NCBI GenBank assembly: GCA_963676655.2
Contig: CAXXKX010000003.1
Span: 4,836,001 to 4,900,000, forward strand
Length of the DNA: 64,000 nt
From: G963676655 sp963676655
GTDB lineage: Bacteria; Verrucomicrobiota; Lentisphaeria; Victivallales; Victivallaceae
Reading direction: 5' to 3'
Every line of letters starts with the position of its first letter. Position 1 is the stretch's first letter. The position numbers and the translations under genes are program-made. Under the pieces are notes generated by a model that made no database searches, was not told where the DNA came from, and worked only from the letters and a program-made list of their open reading frames with translations. Shown here piece by piece: positions 44,518 to 51,853 of the stretch.

Positions 44518-47193
44518 ATGATTAATAAAATTATCCATGGTGTGTACCCGTTCTGGTTTTGGAACGGGGAACAGACGAAACCGGAAATCGATCGACAGTT
44601 GACGCTGGCGTTGAATGGCGGTTTTAAAGGACTGGCCATCCATTCGCGGGTGGGCAATCGGATTCCGTACCTGTCGGAACGCTGGATTGAACTGGTCAGG
44701 CATGCCTGCTGCACGGCGCGGCGGCTTGGTCTGAAAATCTGGCTTTATGACGAGGACGGCTTTCCCAGTGGGACCGTTGGAAACCGAATTCAGACGGAGC
44801 ATCCCGAGTTAAGACAGCAATATTTGCGGTTTCAATATTTGAATTCATCCCAAATTGACTGTGAACCTTTTGCCTGCTTTGAAACGGAGGGATATCATTG
44901 TATTGATCCTGACTGTTTGCCGGAAAATACCGATGTTCTGGTCTTTTCCAGACATTATCTTGATCGTTATGTTGATACGATGAAGCCGGAAACGACTGAG
45001 CTCTTTATCAAATATACTCACGAGCGTTACTATGAAGAATTGACGGAGTTTTTCGGTGACACGATCGAATGTATCTATACTGACGATATCGACTCGAAAA
45101 TGGTGCTCGCCTCCGGTTTGCCATGGACCGATGATCTTGATGCTTTATACCAGTCCCGATACGGCGAATCTCTGTTGAACAGGTTGCCGTTGCTGGTCGA
45201 GGACTTGTCCGGATGTGAAAAGACGCGGATTAATTTCCGGAAGCTGGTGCAGGACCTGTTTTTGAATAACTTTGTACGACCGGTTGCCAACTGGTGTACT
45301 GCTCATAATGTTGTGTATACCGGTCACCTGTCCGGAGATGAAGGGCCTTTAACGCGTACTGTCAGCGAGACCGGGGCGATCATGCCGTTTCAACGGCTTG
45401 AGCATATTCCGGGTATTGATGATTATCTGTCAATTATGGATGACTGCCGTTATCTCAAACACGCTGTAAATAAACACAGCCTCAGTGCTTTGCGGCTCTT
45501 CAAAAGCGGGGCGTCGGTGGCGCATCAGCAAGGACACGGTCTGTTTTCATGCGAATGCATGGCGGGAACCGGCTGGGATTTTACGATGGCACAGCAGGAT
45601 CGGCAGATGTTGTTTGAAATCGGTATGGGAGTGAACCTGATAACGCCTCACGCCGCTTATTATACTGTCGGCGGTCCCGGTAAAACCGATTTTCCACCCA
45701 GCTATTTCTTTCAGCAGCCTTATTGGCCGCTATGGCGTGAAATGGCAGATAAATGGACCCGTTCAGCCGCGCTGCTGCAACGGGGGCGCTTTCAATGCGA
45801 TACCTTGCTGATCTATCCCTCAAGCTCCGCCTGGGCCCGGCAGAACGGCGGCGACATTATCAGGGAGTTTACTTCAAGGATCAATTCAGGATTTGATAGT
45901 GTGTCCGGGCTGGAGAATGAAGTCAATATGATCATGCTTGAACTGTTAAGGATGAAAGTCGGGTTTGATATTCTTGATGAGACCGATATCCTGGCGTGCG
46001 GGGATATTGAGGCCGGAAGCTTCCGGGTTGGTTCAATGTTATATAGCAATCTTCTTGTCCCGGCCGGCACCTGCAGGGATGATGATGTGCTGAAACATTT
46101 GTCCGAAATTATGGAATGCGGGGTCAATGTTATTTTTATGGGGAAAGATCGGTCTCAATGTAGTGAGCTTTTGACTGCTTCCCTCGTTCCTGATATACAA
46201 CTTTTATCGCCAAAGGGTGACGATTTATCGGAAATATTTGTTCATGCCCGCATCACAGGCGACCGGAAAGAGTTCTTTCTGCTCAACCTCTCCGATTCTG
46301 ATAAAAGTGTCAATCCCGTGATTAACGGACTATGTTTGTATGATCCGGAAGATGACGTAACGGTCAATTATGGAGACACGGATAAGGCCTTTAGCCTTCC
46401 GGCCTGGAATTGCTGCTTCCTGTTGTCTCAATCACCATCATGGACTCCTCCGGTTAAGGATATAAATGCAACCCGATTCGCGAATCAAGCCGGATGCGTT
46501 AAAACGCCGGTAACGCTTGTCAGGGTTGACCTGGAACAGAAAAACACTGCTTTGTTGCAGGAATTGCCTATGCATACGGGCTGCTATGAATTTTCAACAT
46601 CATCACCCATCATGGTTTCATCAATATATTCGGAAGCTAAACTTGAGCGTATCCGACTGGATGGATGCCCGGTTGAATTGACTCCGGTCGCGCCACACTC
46701 TTGCGATCCATGTTTTTTCGGCGCTGAATTCGGTCATGTCCTGCCTCCGGGCGTCCATCGCCTTGAAACCGAAAACTGTACCGGACCGTTACGGATTACA
46801 GGGGATTTCTCTGTTTCTGCACAGTCAGGGTGTATCGAACTTGGCCGGCAGGATGCTTTTTCTCTCGGAGACTTGTCGCAACAGGGACTGGCTTTTTATC
46901 ATGGTGCCGTCAACTATGATTTCCAACTGGATATCACCGCTCCGGATGCCGGAGTGCGGCTTGATCTGGGACAAGTGGTTGGAGCGGTTGAACTATATGT
47001 CAACGGCAAACGTATTGACAGTATATTCTCCCCGCCGTATGCAAAATGTATAGGGGCTTATTTAAAGATGGGACGCAATCATTTGAGAGTGGTTCTGTAC
47101 AATACCGCACAAAATCTAATCGGACCTGAAATTGATGGAAAATTATCACCGGCTTCATTCGGTATTTACGGACCGGTAACAAGTCAAAAGTGA
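44518..47193 (+). CDS. GH106-like glycoside hydrolase B
   Basis: An 891-aa protein of the same broad family as gene A: IWLYDEDGFPSGTVGN (residues about 74-89) replaces the YDEGGWPSG block, and IECIYTDDID (Asp189-Asp190) replaces FTDEP, so the candidate catalytic acidic pair is Asp-Asp rather than Asp-Glu. Later landmarks are VYTGHLSGDEG, IDDYLSIMDDCRY and CECMAGTGWDFT. The C-terminal jelly-roll carries VRLDLGQVVGAVELYVNGKRID. There is no signal peptide. No strong ribosome site is seen before the ATG at 44518, consistent with coupling to gene A (13-bp gap). It may have a different sugar or linkage specificity from gene A. Family placement is moderate. Confidence 0.62.
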   Translation: MINKIIHGVYPFWFWNGEQTKPEIDRQLTLALNGGFKGLAIHSRVGNRIPYLSERWIELVRHACCTARRLGLKIWLYDEDGFPSGTVGNRIQTEHPELRQQYLRFQYLNSSQIDCEPFACFETEGYHCIDPDCLPENTDVLVFSRHYLDRYVDTMKPETTELFIKYTHERYYEELTEFFGDTIECIYTDDIDSKMVLASGLPWTDDLDALYQSRYGESLLNRLPLLVEDLSGCEKTRINFRKLVQDLFLNNFVRPVANWCTAHNVVYTGHLSGDEGPLTRTVSETGAIMPFQRLEHIPGIDDYLSIMDDCRYLKHAVNKHSLSALRLFKSGASVAHQQGHGLFSCECMAGTGWDFTMAQQDRQMLFEIGMGVNLITPHAAYYTVGGPGKTDFPPSYFFQQPYWPLWREMADKWTRSAALLQRGRFQCDTLLIYPSSSAWARQNGGDIIREFTSRINSGFDSVSGLENEVNMIMLELLRMKVGFDILDETDILACGDIEAGSFRVGSMLYSNLLVPAGTCRDDDVLKHLSEIMECGVNVIFMGKDRSQCSELLTASLVPDIQLLSPKGDDLSEIFVHARITGDRKEFFLLNLSDSDKSVNPVINGLCLYDPEDDVTVNYGDTDKAFSLPAWNCCFLLSQSPSWTPPVKDINATRFANQAGCVKTPVTLVRVDLEQKNTALLQELPMHTGCYEFSTSSPIMVSSIYSEAKLERIRLDGCPVELTPVAPHSCDPCFFGAEFGHVLPPGVHRLETENCTGPLRITGDFSVSAQSGCIELGRQDAFSLGDLSQQGLAFYHGAVNYDFQLDITAPDAGVRLDLGQVVGAVELYVNGKRIDSIFSPPYAKCIGAYLKMGRNHLRVVLYNTAQNLIGPEIDGKLSPASFGIYGPVTSQK

Positions 47194-47203
47194 AAGGGAA
47201 TAT

Positions 47204-48664
47204 ATGCTTGTTTCAATTAATAATTTCGGAGCTGTCGGAGATGGGCTGACTATTGATTCTCCCGCTATCCAGAAAGCGATTGACGCCTGTGTCGAAGCCG
47301 GCGGCGGCAAAGTGCTTTGCCCGGCTGGAACATACCTCGTCGGTTCAATCGAACTGAAAAGCCGGATTGAACTCCATTTGGAAGCCGGTTGTCGTCTGGT
47401 AAACTGTCTTGATCCGCAACACTTTAATTTACCGGACGATATAACCGGACCCCATGAACAGTTCGCGGTGCTGAACGCTGCGCATGCGGAAAACATTACT
47501 CTTTCCGGTCCCGGTATCATTGACGGGCAATGTATGACCTTTATGTATGACGATCCCGATAACGGCGGCAATTGCGAGGAACATCTCTCAATGGACGACC
47601 ATAGACGGTTCAGACCGAAGATGCTCCGGTTCGAGGATGTCAAAAACGCCGTCATCAAGGAGGTAACGTTCAAGGACAGTTCCCTCTGGACAATCCACCT
47701 CGCGGCCTGTACTGACAGCCGTGTCAGCGGGATCATCATCGACAACCCGCTCCGGGCCTGTAACTCAGATGCCATCGATCCGGACTGCTGTAAAAATCTG
47801 ATAATCACCGACTGTCTGCTGAAAACTGGAGACGACGGTGTCTGCGTCAAGACGACCCGGGATCTGGCGGAACGCTACGGCGCCTGTGAAAATATCCTGG
47901 TCAGCAACTGTATCATTCATTCGACCAGCAGCGCCTTGAAAATCGGCACCGAAACCTTTGGCGATATCAGGAATATCACTTTCGCGAATTGCCAGATCTA
48001 CGGCAGCTCGCATGCCATCGCGGTATATGCCCGTGACGGAGGCGTTATCGAAAACATCAGATTCAGCGACATTACCGGCAATGCCCGGCATCATGGCAAC
48101 GCGCCGCACCATAAGCACGGTTGGTCATGGTGGGGCAAAGGCGACGCCATATTTATCTCCGCTGCCAAACGCAGTCAGGAAGGAAGTAACCCGGGCTCCA
48201 TCCGCAACGTATCGCTGGATGGCATCTGCCTCGACTGCGAAGCTTCCTCATATATTTCCGCCGGTTCACCTGGTGCGGCAGTGGAAAACATCCTGCTGGA
48301 AAACTGCCGTCTCCGATTTATCCGTCAAGGCACCCGACCGACCGGCTGGTTTGACGAACAGCCATCGTATCGGAATGTTTTCGAACACGATTCCCCCGCC
48401 GTATTTGTCGAACATGTGAACGGGCTGCGCATTGCTAACCTTAGTGTGGAATGGATAGGACGGGAACACGAAAACTGGACCAATCTGGCGGAGATTGAAC
48501 ATAGCAGTAATGTTGTATTTGCCGACATCAGAAGCACTTCCTCTGACTTTGAACTGCCATTATTCAAAGTCCGGGAGTCAGATCTGACGTTGAAGTATAT
48601 CGACATGAAAGATGTTTCACAACTATACGACGCGGCTAACTCAACGGTAATAGTGGAGGATTGA
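47204..48664 (+). CDS. GH28-like right-handed beta-helix enzyme
   Basis: A 486-aa protein with the N-terminal NNFGAVGDGLTIDSPAIQKA pattern of GH28 polygalacturonase relatives, AGTYLVGSIELKS, and parallel beta-helix rungs (FEDVKNAVIKEVTFKDSSLWTIHL). Catalytic-type motifs: NSDAIDP (Asp189) for NTD, and KTGDDGVCVK (Asp210, Asp211) for the DD pair. The canonical GHG histidine motif is replaced by SSALKIGTE (Ser242-Glu250). There is no signal peptide. It probably hydrolyses galacturonide-type or related glycosidic bonds in oligosaccharides; the missing histidine may mean a different specificity. AAAGGGA precedes the ATG 10 bp after gene B's stop. It is the last gene of the run, converging on the AraC gene across an 89-bp gap. 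Confidence 0.78.
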   Translation: MLVSINNFGAVGDGLTIDSPAIQKAIDACVEAGGGKVLCPAGTYLVGSIELKSRIELHLEAGCRLVNCLDPQHFNLPDDITGPHEQFAVLNAAHAENITLSGPGIIDGQCMTFMYDDPDNGGNCEEHLSMDDHRRFRPKMLRFEDVKNAVIKEVTFKDSSLWTIHLAACTDSRVSGIIIDNPLRACNSDAIDPDCCKNLIITDCLLKTGDDGVCVKTTRDLAERYGACENILVSNCIIHSTSSALKIGTETFGDIRNITFANCQIYGSSHAIAVYARDGGVIENIRFSDITGNARHHGNAPHHKHGWSWWGKGDAIFISAAKRSQEGSNPGSIRNVSLDGICLDCEASSYISAGSPGAAVENILLENCRLRFIRQGTRPTGWFDEQPSYRNVFEHDSPAVFVEHVNGLRIANLSVEWIGREHENWTNLAEIEHSSNVVFADIRSTSSDFELPLFKVRESDLTLKYIDMKDVSQLYDAANSTVIVED

Positions 48665-48753
48665 GTATGTTTTTAATACATTGATTTATGTATATTGGGG
48701 ATGAATGAATTAAATGACGGGACGGTCGTAAAACTCTTTGACACAATTCAGGC

Positions 48754-49644
48754 TCATTTTTTATGTTTGGCGCGCCACTGACGGGGGCTCATACCGAAAT
48801 GTGCCTGAAACTGGCGGTTGAAATTGGATAAGGTGGCATAGCCCGATTTCATGGCTATGCTGATGATCTCATCATTGGTATGGCGCAACATTGCTGTTAC
48901 CGCTTCGAGGCGCAAACGCTTGATGTAATTCTGAGGGGAATAGCCGGTTGCTGCTTGAAATACTTTGCGGAAATTGGAGACACTGCAGCCGCATTTACGA
49001 GCCAGGGTATCCACCGCTATATCCTCGTGATAATGTTCGGTTATATGTTTAATGGCAGGAGTGACCTGATCCAGCTTTTTCCTGACCACCGGTCCCGGAG
49101 CGAATTTATTTTTTTTCTGCTTCGGGATTATCCGGTGCAGTCGTACCATCATTTCCCATACTTGAGCTCGGACAATCGAACGATAGTCGTCTTTTTTTTC
49201 CCGGATTTCGTCGATGATTGAAACGATCAGTTTACAAATCGCCGGGTGGGTTTCTGATGCCAGAATGTTATTGAAGTCCGGACCGCTGAGATTTTCCGTT
49301 TCCAGCACTTCTCCCTCCTCCCTGACGGTTCCGGCCAATAGTTTGGCAGGAGAGAGACTCAGGAAATACCAGTCGGTAACTGAGCCGGGCGAACCTTTCA
49401 TGGTGTGCAGTTCGCGATGATTGATTACAACCGCATCTCCGACCCGGAAACGCAGAATCTTATTTTCAACGATAAATATTCCGGAGCCGTTGAAGCAATA
49501 TCCGATTTCCAGGCAGTCATGGACATGCGCTTCGATCGGGATTTCCGCCCGCATTGTATGGTCCAGTTCCGAGACCGGAAACTCCGGGTCGAGTTTTATT
49601 GGCGCATATACCGCGTCAAACAGCTCTTTTGATTGATTAAGCAC
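48754..49644 (-). CDS. AraC-family transcriptional regulator
   Basis: A 296-aa protein with an N-terminal cupin sensing domain (HVHDCLEIGYCFNGSGIFIVENK..., GDAVVINHRELHTMKGSPG). The C-terminal double helix-turn-helix covers about residues 195-296 (DTLARKCGCSVSNFRKVFQAATGYSPQNYIKRLRL, then IAMKSGYATLSNFNRQFQAHFGMSPRQWRA). The start is a GTG at 49644 with AGGAA upstream on the minus strand. It is divergent from the dehydrogenase-oxidoreductase-symporter operon, so it most likely activates that operon in response to a sugar bound by the cupin domain. It converges on the GH28-like gene. Confidence 0.9.
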   Translation of the reverse strand: MLNQSKELFDAVYAPIKLDPEFPVSELDHTMRAEIPIEAHVHDCLEIGYCFNGSGIFIVENKILRFRVGDAVVINHRELHTMKGSPGSVTDWYFLSLSPAKLLAGTVREEGEVLETENLSGPDFNNILASETHPAICKLIVSIIDEIREKKDDYRSIVRAQVWEMMVRLHRIIPKQKKNKFAPGPVVRKKLDQVTPAIKHITEHYHEDIAVDTLARKCGCSVSNFRKVFQAATGYSPQNYIKRLRLEAVTAMLRHTNDEIISIAMKSGYATLSNFNRQFQAHFGMSPRQWRAKHKK

Positions 49645-49665
49645 AATAATTTTCCTGAAAAGTGG

Positions 49666-49694
49666 AAGAATATTCTTATTTTACTGGATATAAT
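49666..49694 (+). promoter_or_regulatory. Candidate AraC-dependent promoter of the dehydrogenase operon
   Basis: A TATAAT at 49689-49694 has no recognisable -35 box; the position where one would lie (49666-49671) is occupied by the perfect 12-bp palindrome AAGAATATTCTT (49666-49677). A good -10 with no -35 fits an activator-dependent promoter. Confidence 0.4.
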
Positions 49695-49739
49695 TATAGC
49701 AGTTTTCAATTTAGATTCAACATAAAAGAGGAAAAAACA

Positions 49740-50681
49740 ATGAAAACAGCAGTTTTGACCGCCGATGGTTTTGTACTCAGAGAGGAAGAAATTCCGTCAT
49801 GCGGAGCTAACGAGGTACTGGTTAAAAGCGCCGGTTGCGGAGTTTGCGAGGGTGACGTGTTTCGTTATGTGACCCGGAATGATAATGCTGGAGACGACAA
49901 AGGCATCCGGATGGGGCATGAAGGTTCCGGAATCGTCGCGGCAGTCGGAAGCAATGTTTCAGAATTCAAGGCCGGAGACAGGGTTACTTCACTCTATGGC
50001 GATTATGCAGAGTATTTCCTGGCGGATAAATCGCATTTGGCAATCGTTCCTGATCAGGTGGATGTCGCCATGGCGCTGGGCGAACCGATTGCCTGCTGTA
50101 TGTCCGGGGCGCGCCGTTTCGGCATAAAAATGGGGGATCGGGTCGCGATCATCGGGGCCGGCTACATGGGCTTGACCTGTATGCAGTTTGTCCAACTTGA
50201 GGGCGCCGCCGAAATCGTGGTCATGGACCTGCTGGACTGGCGGTTGGATTCCGCTAGGGAACTCGGGGCCGATCAGGTCGTCAATACAACCGGTAAGGAA
50301 CCGGATGAGCTGCTGGAGGAACTGGGCGAATTCGACGTGGTACTGGAAGCCACCGGCGTTCAAGCCGCGATTGACCTGGGCTCCAAATTACTGAGACATC
50401 ACGGCACGCTGAACCTGATCGGCTACCATCAGTCCGGCGGCGGTATGCGGCAGATCGATATGAAAGATTGGAACTTCAAGGCCCTGACTGTGGTTAATAG
50501 TCACGTTCGCGACGAAGTGGAAAAACTCGACGCCATGAAAGCGTCGCTGCAGCTGATGGCTCACCACAAGATCGATACCAATGTCCTGATTACCAATTAC
50601 AAGTTCGAAGATATCAACCAGGCGTTCACTGATCTTAAAGCCCGTAAACCCGGACTGTACAAAGCAAATTTAATATTTTGA
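49740..50681 (+). CDS. Zinc-type medium-chain dehydrogenase (MDR family)
   Basis: A 313-aa protein beginning at MKTAVLTADGF; the longer frame from 49662 is rejected because AAGAGGAA sits just upstream of 49740. Catalytic zinc ligands appear as Cys36 (GCGVCEGD), His60-Glu61 (GHEGSG) and Glu115 (GEPIAC), and the NAD(P)-binding Rossmann loop as GAGYMG (139-144). The structural-zinc lobe with four cysteines found in most alcohol and polyol dehydrogenases is missing: GDRVTSLYGDYAEYFL runs straight on. It resembles sorbitol/threonine-dehydrogenase-like enzymes and probably oxidises a sugar or polyol hydroxyl. It is the first gene of an operon with a Gfo/Idh/MocA protein (16-bp gap) and a sodium:solute symporter, under the divergent AraC regulator. 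Confidence 0.85.
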   Translation: MKTAVLTADGFVLREEEIPSCGANEVLVKSAGCGVCEGDVFRYVTRNDNAGDDKGIRMGHEGSGIVAAVGSNVSEFKAGDRVTSLYGDYAEYFLADKSHLAIVPDQVDVAMALGEPIACCMSGARRFGIKMGDRVAIIGAGYMGLTCMQFVQLEGAAEIVVMDLLDWRLDSARELGADQVVNTTGKEPDELLEELGEFDVVLEATGVQAAIDLGSKLLRHHGTLNLIGYHQSGGGMRQIDMKDWNFKALTVVNSHVRDEVEKLDAMKASLQLMAHHKIDTNVLITNYKFEDINQAFTDLKARKPGLYKANLIF

Positions 50682-50697
50682 GAGAGGGAGTTTTAAT

Positions 50698-51792
50698 ATG
50701 ACAATAAAAATTGGAATCGTCGGGGCCGGCGGCATGGCTGATTATCATATCACCGGTTTCCGTCAGGCCGGGGCCGAAGTAGTTGCGATAGCGGATCAGA
50801 ATAAGGCGAAATGTACCGCGTTTGCCGCAGAGCAGGGAATCGAACAAACCTTCTGTTCGCTGGCTGAGATGTTGAATGGAGCAGGGCTTGACGCGGTCTC
50901 AATCATCACGCCGAACAAATTCCATATGCCGCTGGCGCTGGAAGCCTTGCAGGCCGGAAAACATGTATTCTGTGAGAAACCTCCGGCATTAAACGCGGTG
51001 GAAACCGCCCGGATGCGGGATGCGGCGGAGCAAGCCGGAAAAACTTTGATGTTCAACTTCAACAACCGCGCCAGACCCGAAGCACGCGCCATGATGCAAT
51101 ACATCAATAACGGCGATGTCGGCTGTATCAATTCGGCCCAGGCGGTCTGGATGCGTCGGACCGGCATCCCCGGTTTCGGCGGCTGGTTCACTACCAAAGC
51201 GCTGTCAGGCGGCGGCCCGGTCATTGATTTGCTGCACATGATTGATCTGGCGCTCTATTTCATGGGCTACCCCGAACCGGAATATGCGCTGGCCGCAACC
51301 TTTGACGACTTTATCGACAACAAGGCATTTAAGGGGCCGTGGGGAATTCCTGATGTCGCTGACGGCGTGACCGATGTCGAAGCCGCCTGTCACGGTTTCA
51401 TCAAATTCAAGACCGGCCAAGTGCTTTCCATCCGTAATTCCTGGGCCGAAATGATCAAACGTGAAGAGGTCTCGGTTACGTTTCAGGGCCGGAAAGCCGG
51501 CGGCATGGTGCGACGTTTGTTCGAAATCGACGGTAATGACGATACCAGTATTGACTCCTGCGAGTTGTACGTTCAGGAATACGGTTGTTCGGTTAATCGC
51601 GACATTGTGACCGCCCGTGACGAATCGATGGGGCGGATCGGTTCCGCCACTAATTTCATCAATACCTTGACCGGAGCGGAAGAACCTTTGAACACTCCGG
51701 ATGAAGCGGTCAGACTGATGCGCATCATCGATGCGGTTTACCGTTCCGCCGCCAGCGGCAAACCGGAGGCAGTTGCCGGGGAGGTGTCATAA
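50698..51792 (+). CDS. Gfo/Idh/MocA-family oxidoreductase
   Basis: A 364-aa protein with the N-terminal dinucleotide-binding GIVGAGGMADYH (residues 6-17), the ADQ segment after the second strand, TPNKFHMPLALEAL, and the catalytic-lysine motif CEKP (Lys94). The C-terminal domain has the GGPVIDLLHMIDLA pattern (Asp177, His180, Asp183), equivalent to the DxGxHxxD active-site block. It is NAD(P)-dependent and would interconvert a hydroxyl and a keto group on a sugar, inositol or uronate. GAGGGAG precedes the ATG. It is in the operon with a zinc-type dehydrogenase and a symporter, suggesting two successive redox steps on the imported substrate. Confidence 0.9.
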   Translation: MTIKIGIVGAGGMADYHITGFRQAGAEVVAIADQNKAKCTAFAAEQGIEQTFCSLAEMLNGAGLDAVSIITPNKFHMPLALEALQAGKHVFCEKPPALNAVETARMRDAAEQAGKTLMFNFNNRARPEARAMMQYINNGDVGCINSAQAVWMRRTGIPGFGGWFTTKALSGGGPVIDLLHMIDLALYFMGYPEPEYALAATFDDFIDNKAFKGPWGIPDVADGVTDVEAACHGFIKFKTGQVLSIRNSWAEMIKREEVSVTFQGRKAGGMVRRLFEIDGNDDTSIDSCELYVQEYGCSVNRDIVTARDESMGRIGSATNFINTLTGAEEPLNTPDEAVRLMRIIDAVYRSAASGKPEAVAGEVS

Positions 51793-51853
51793 TGACATTG
51801 CAATACCGTGAAAAAATCACGGGTGGCCCGGATAATTCTTCAGGGAGACAAAT

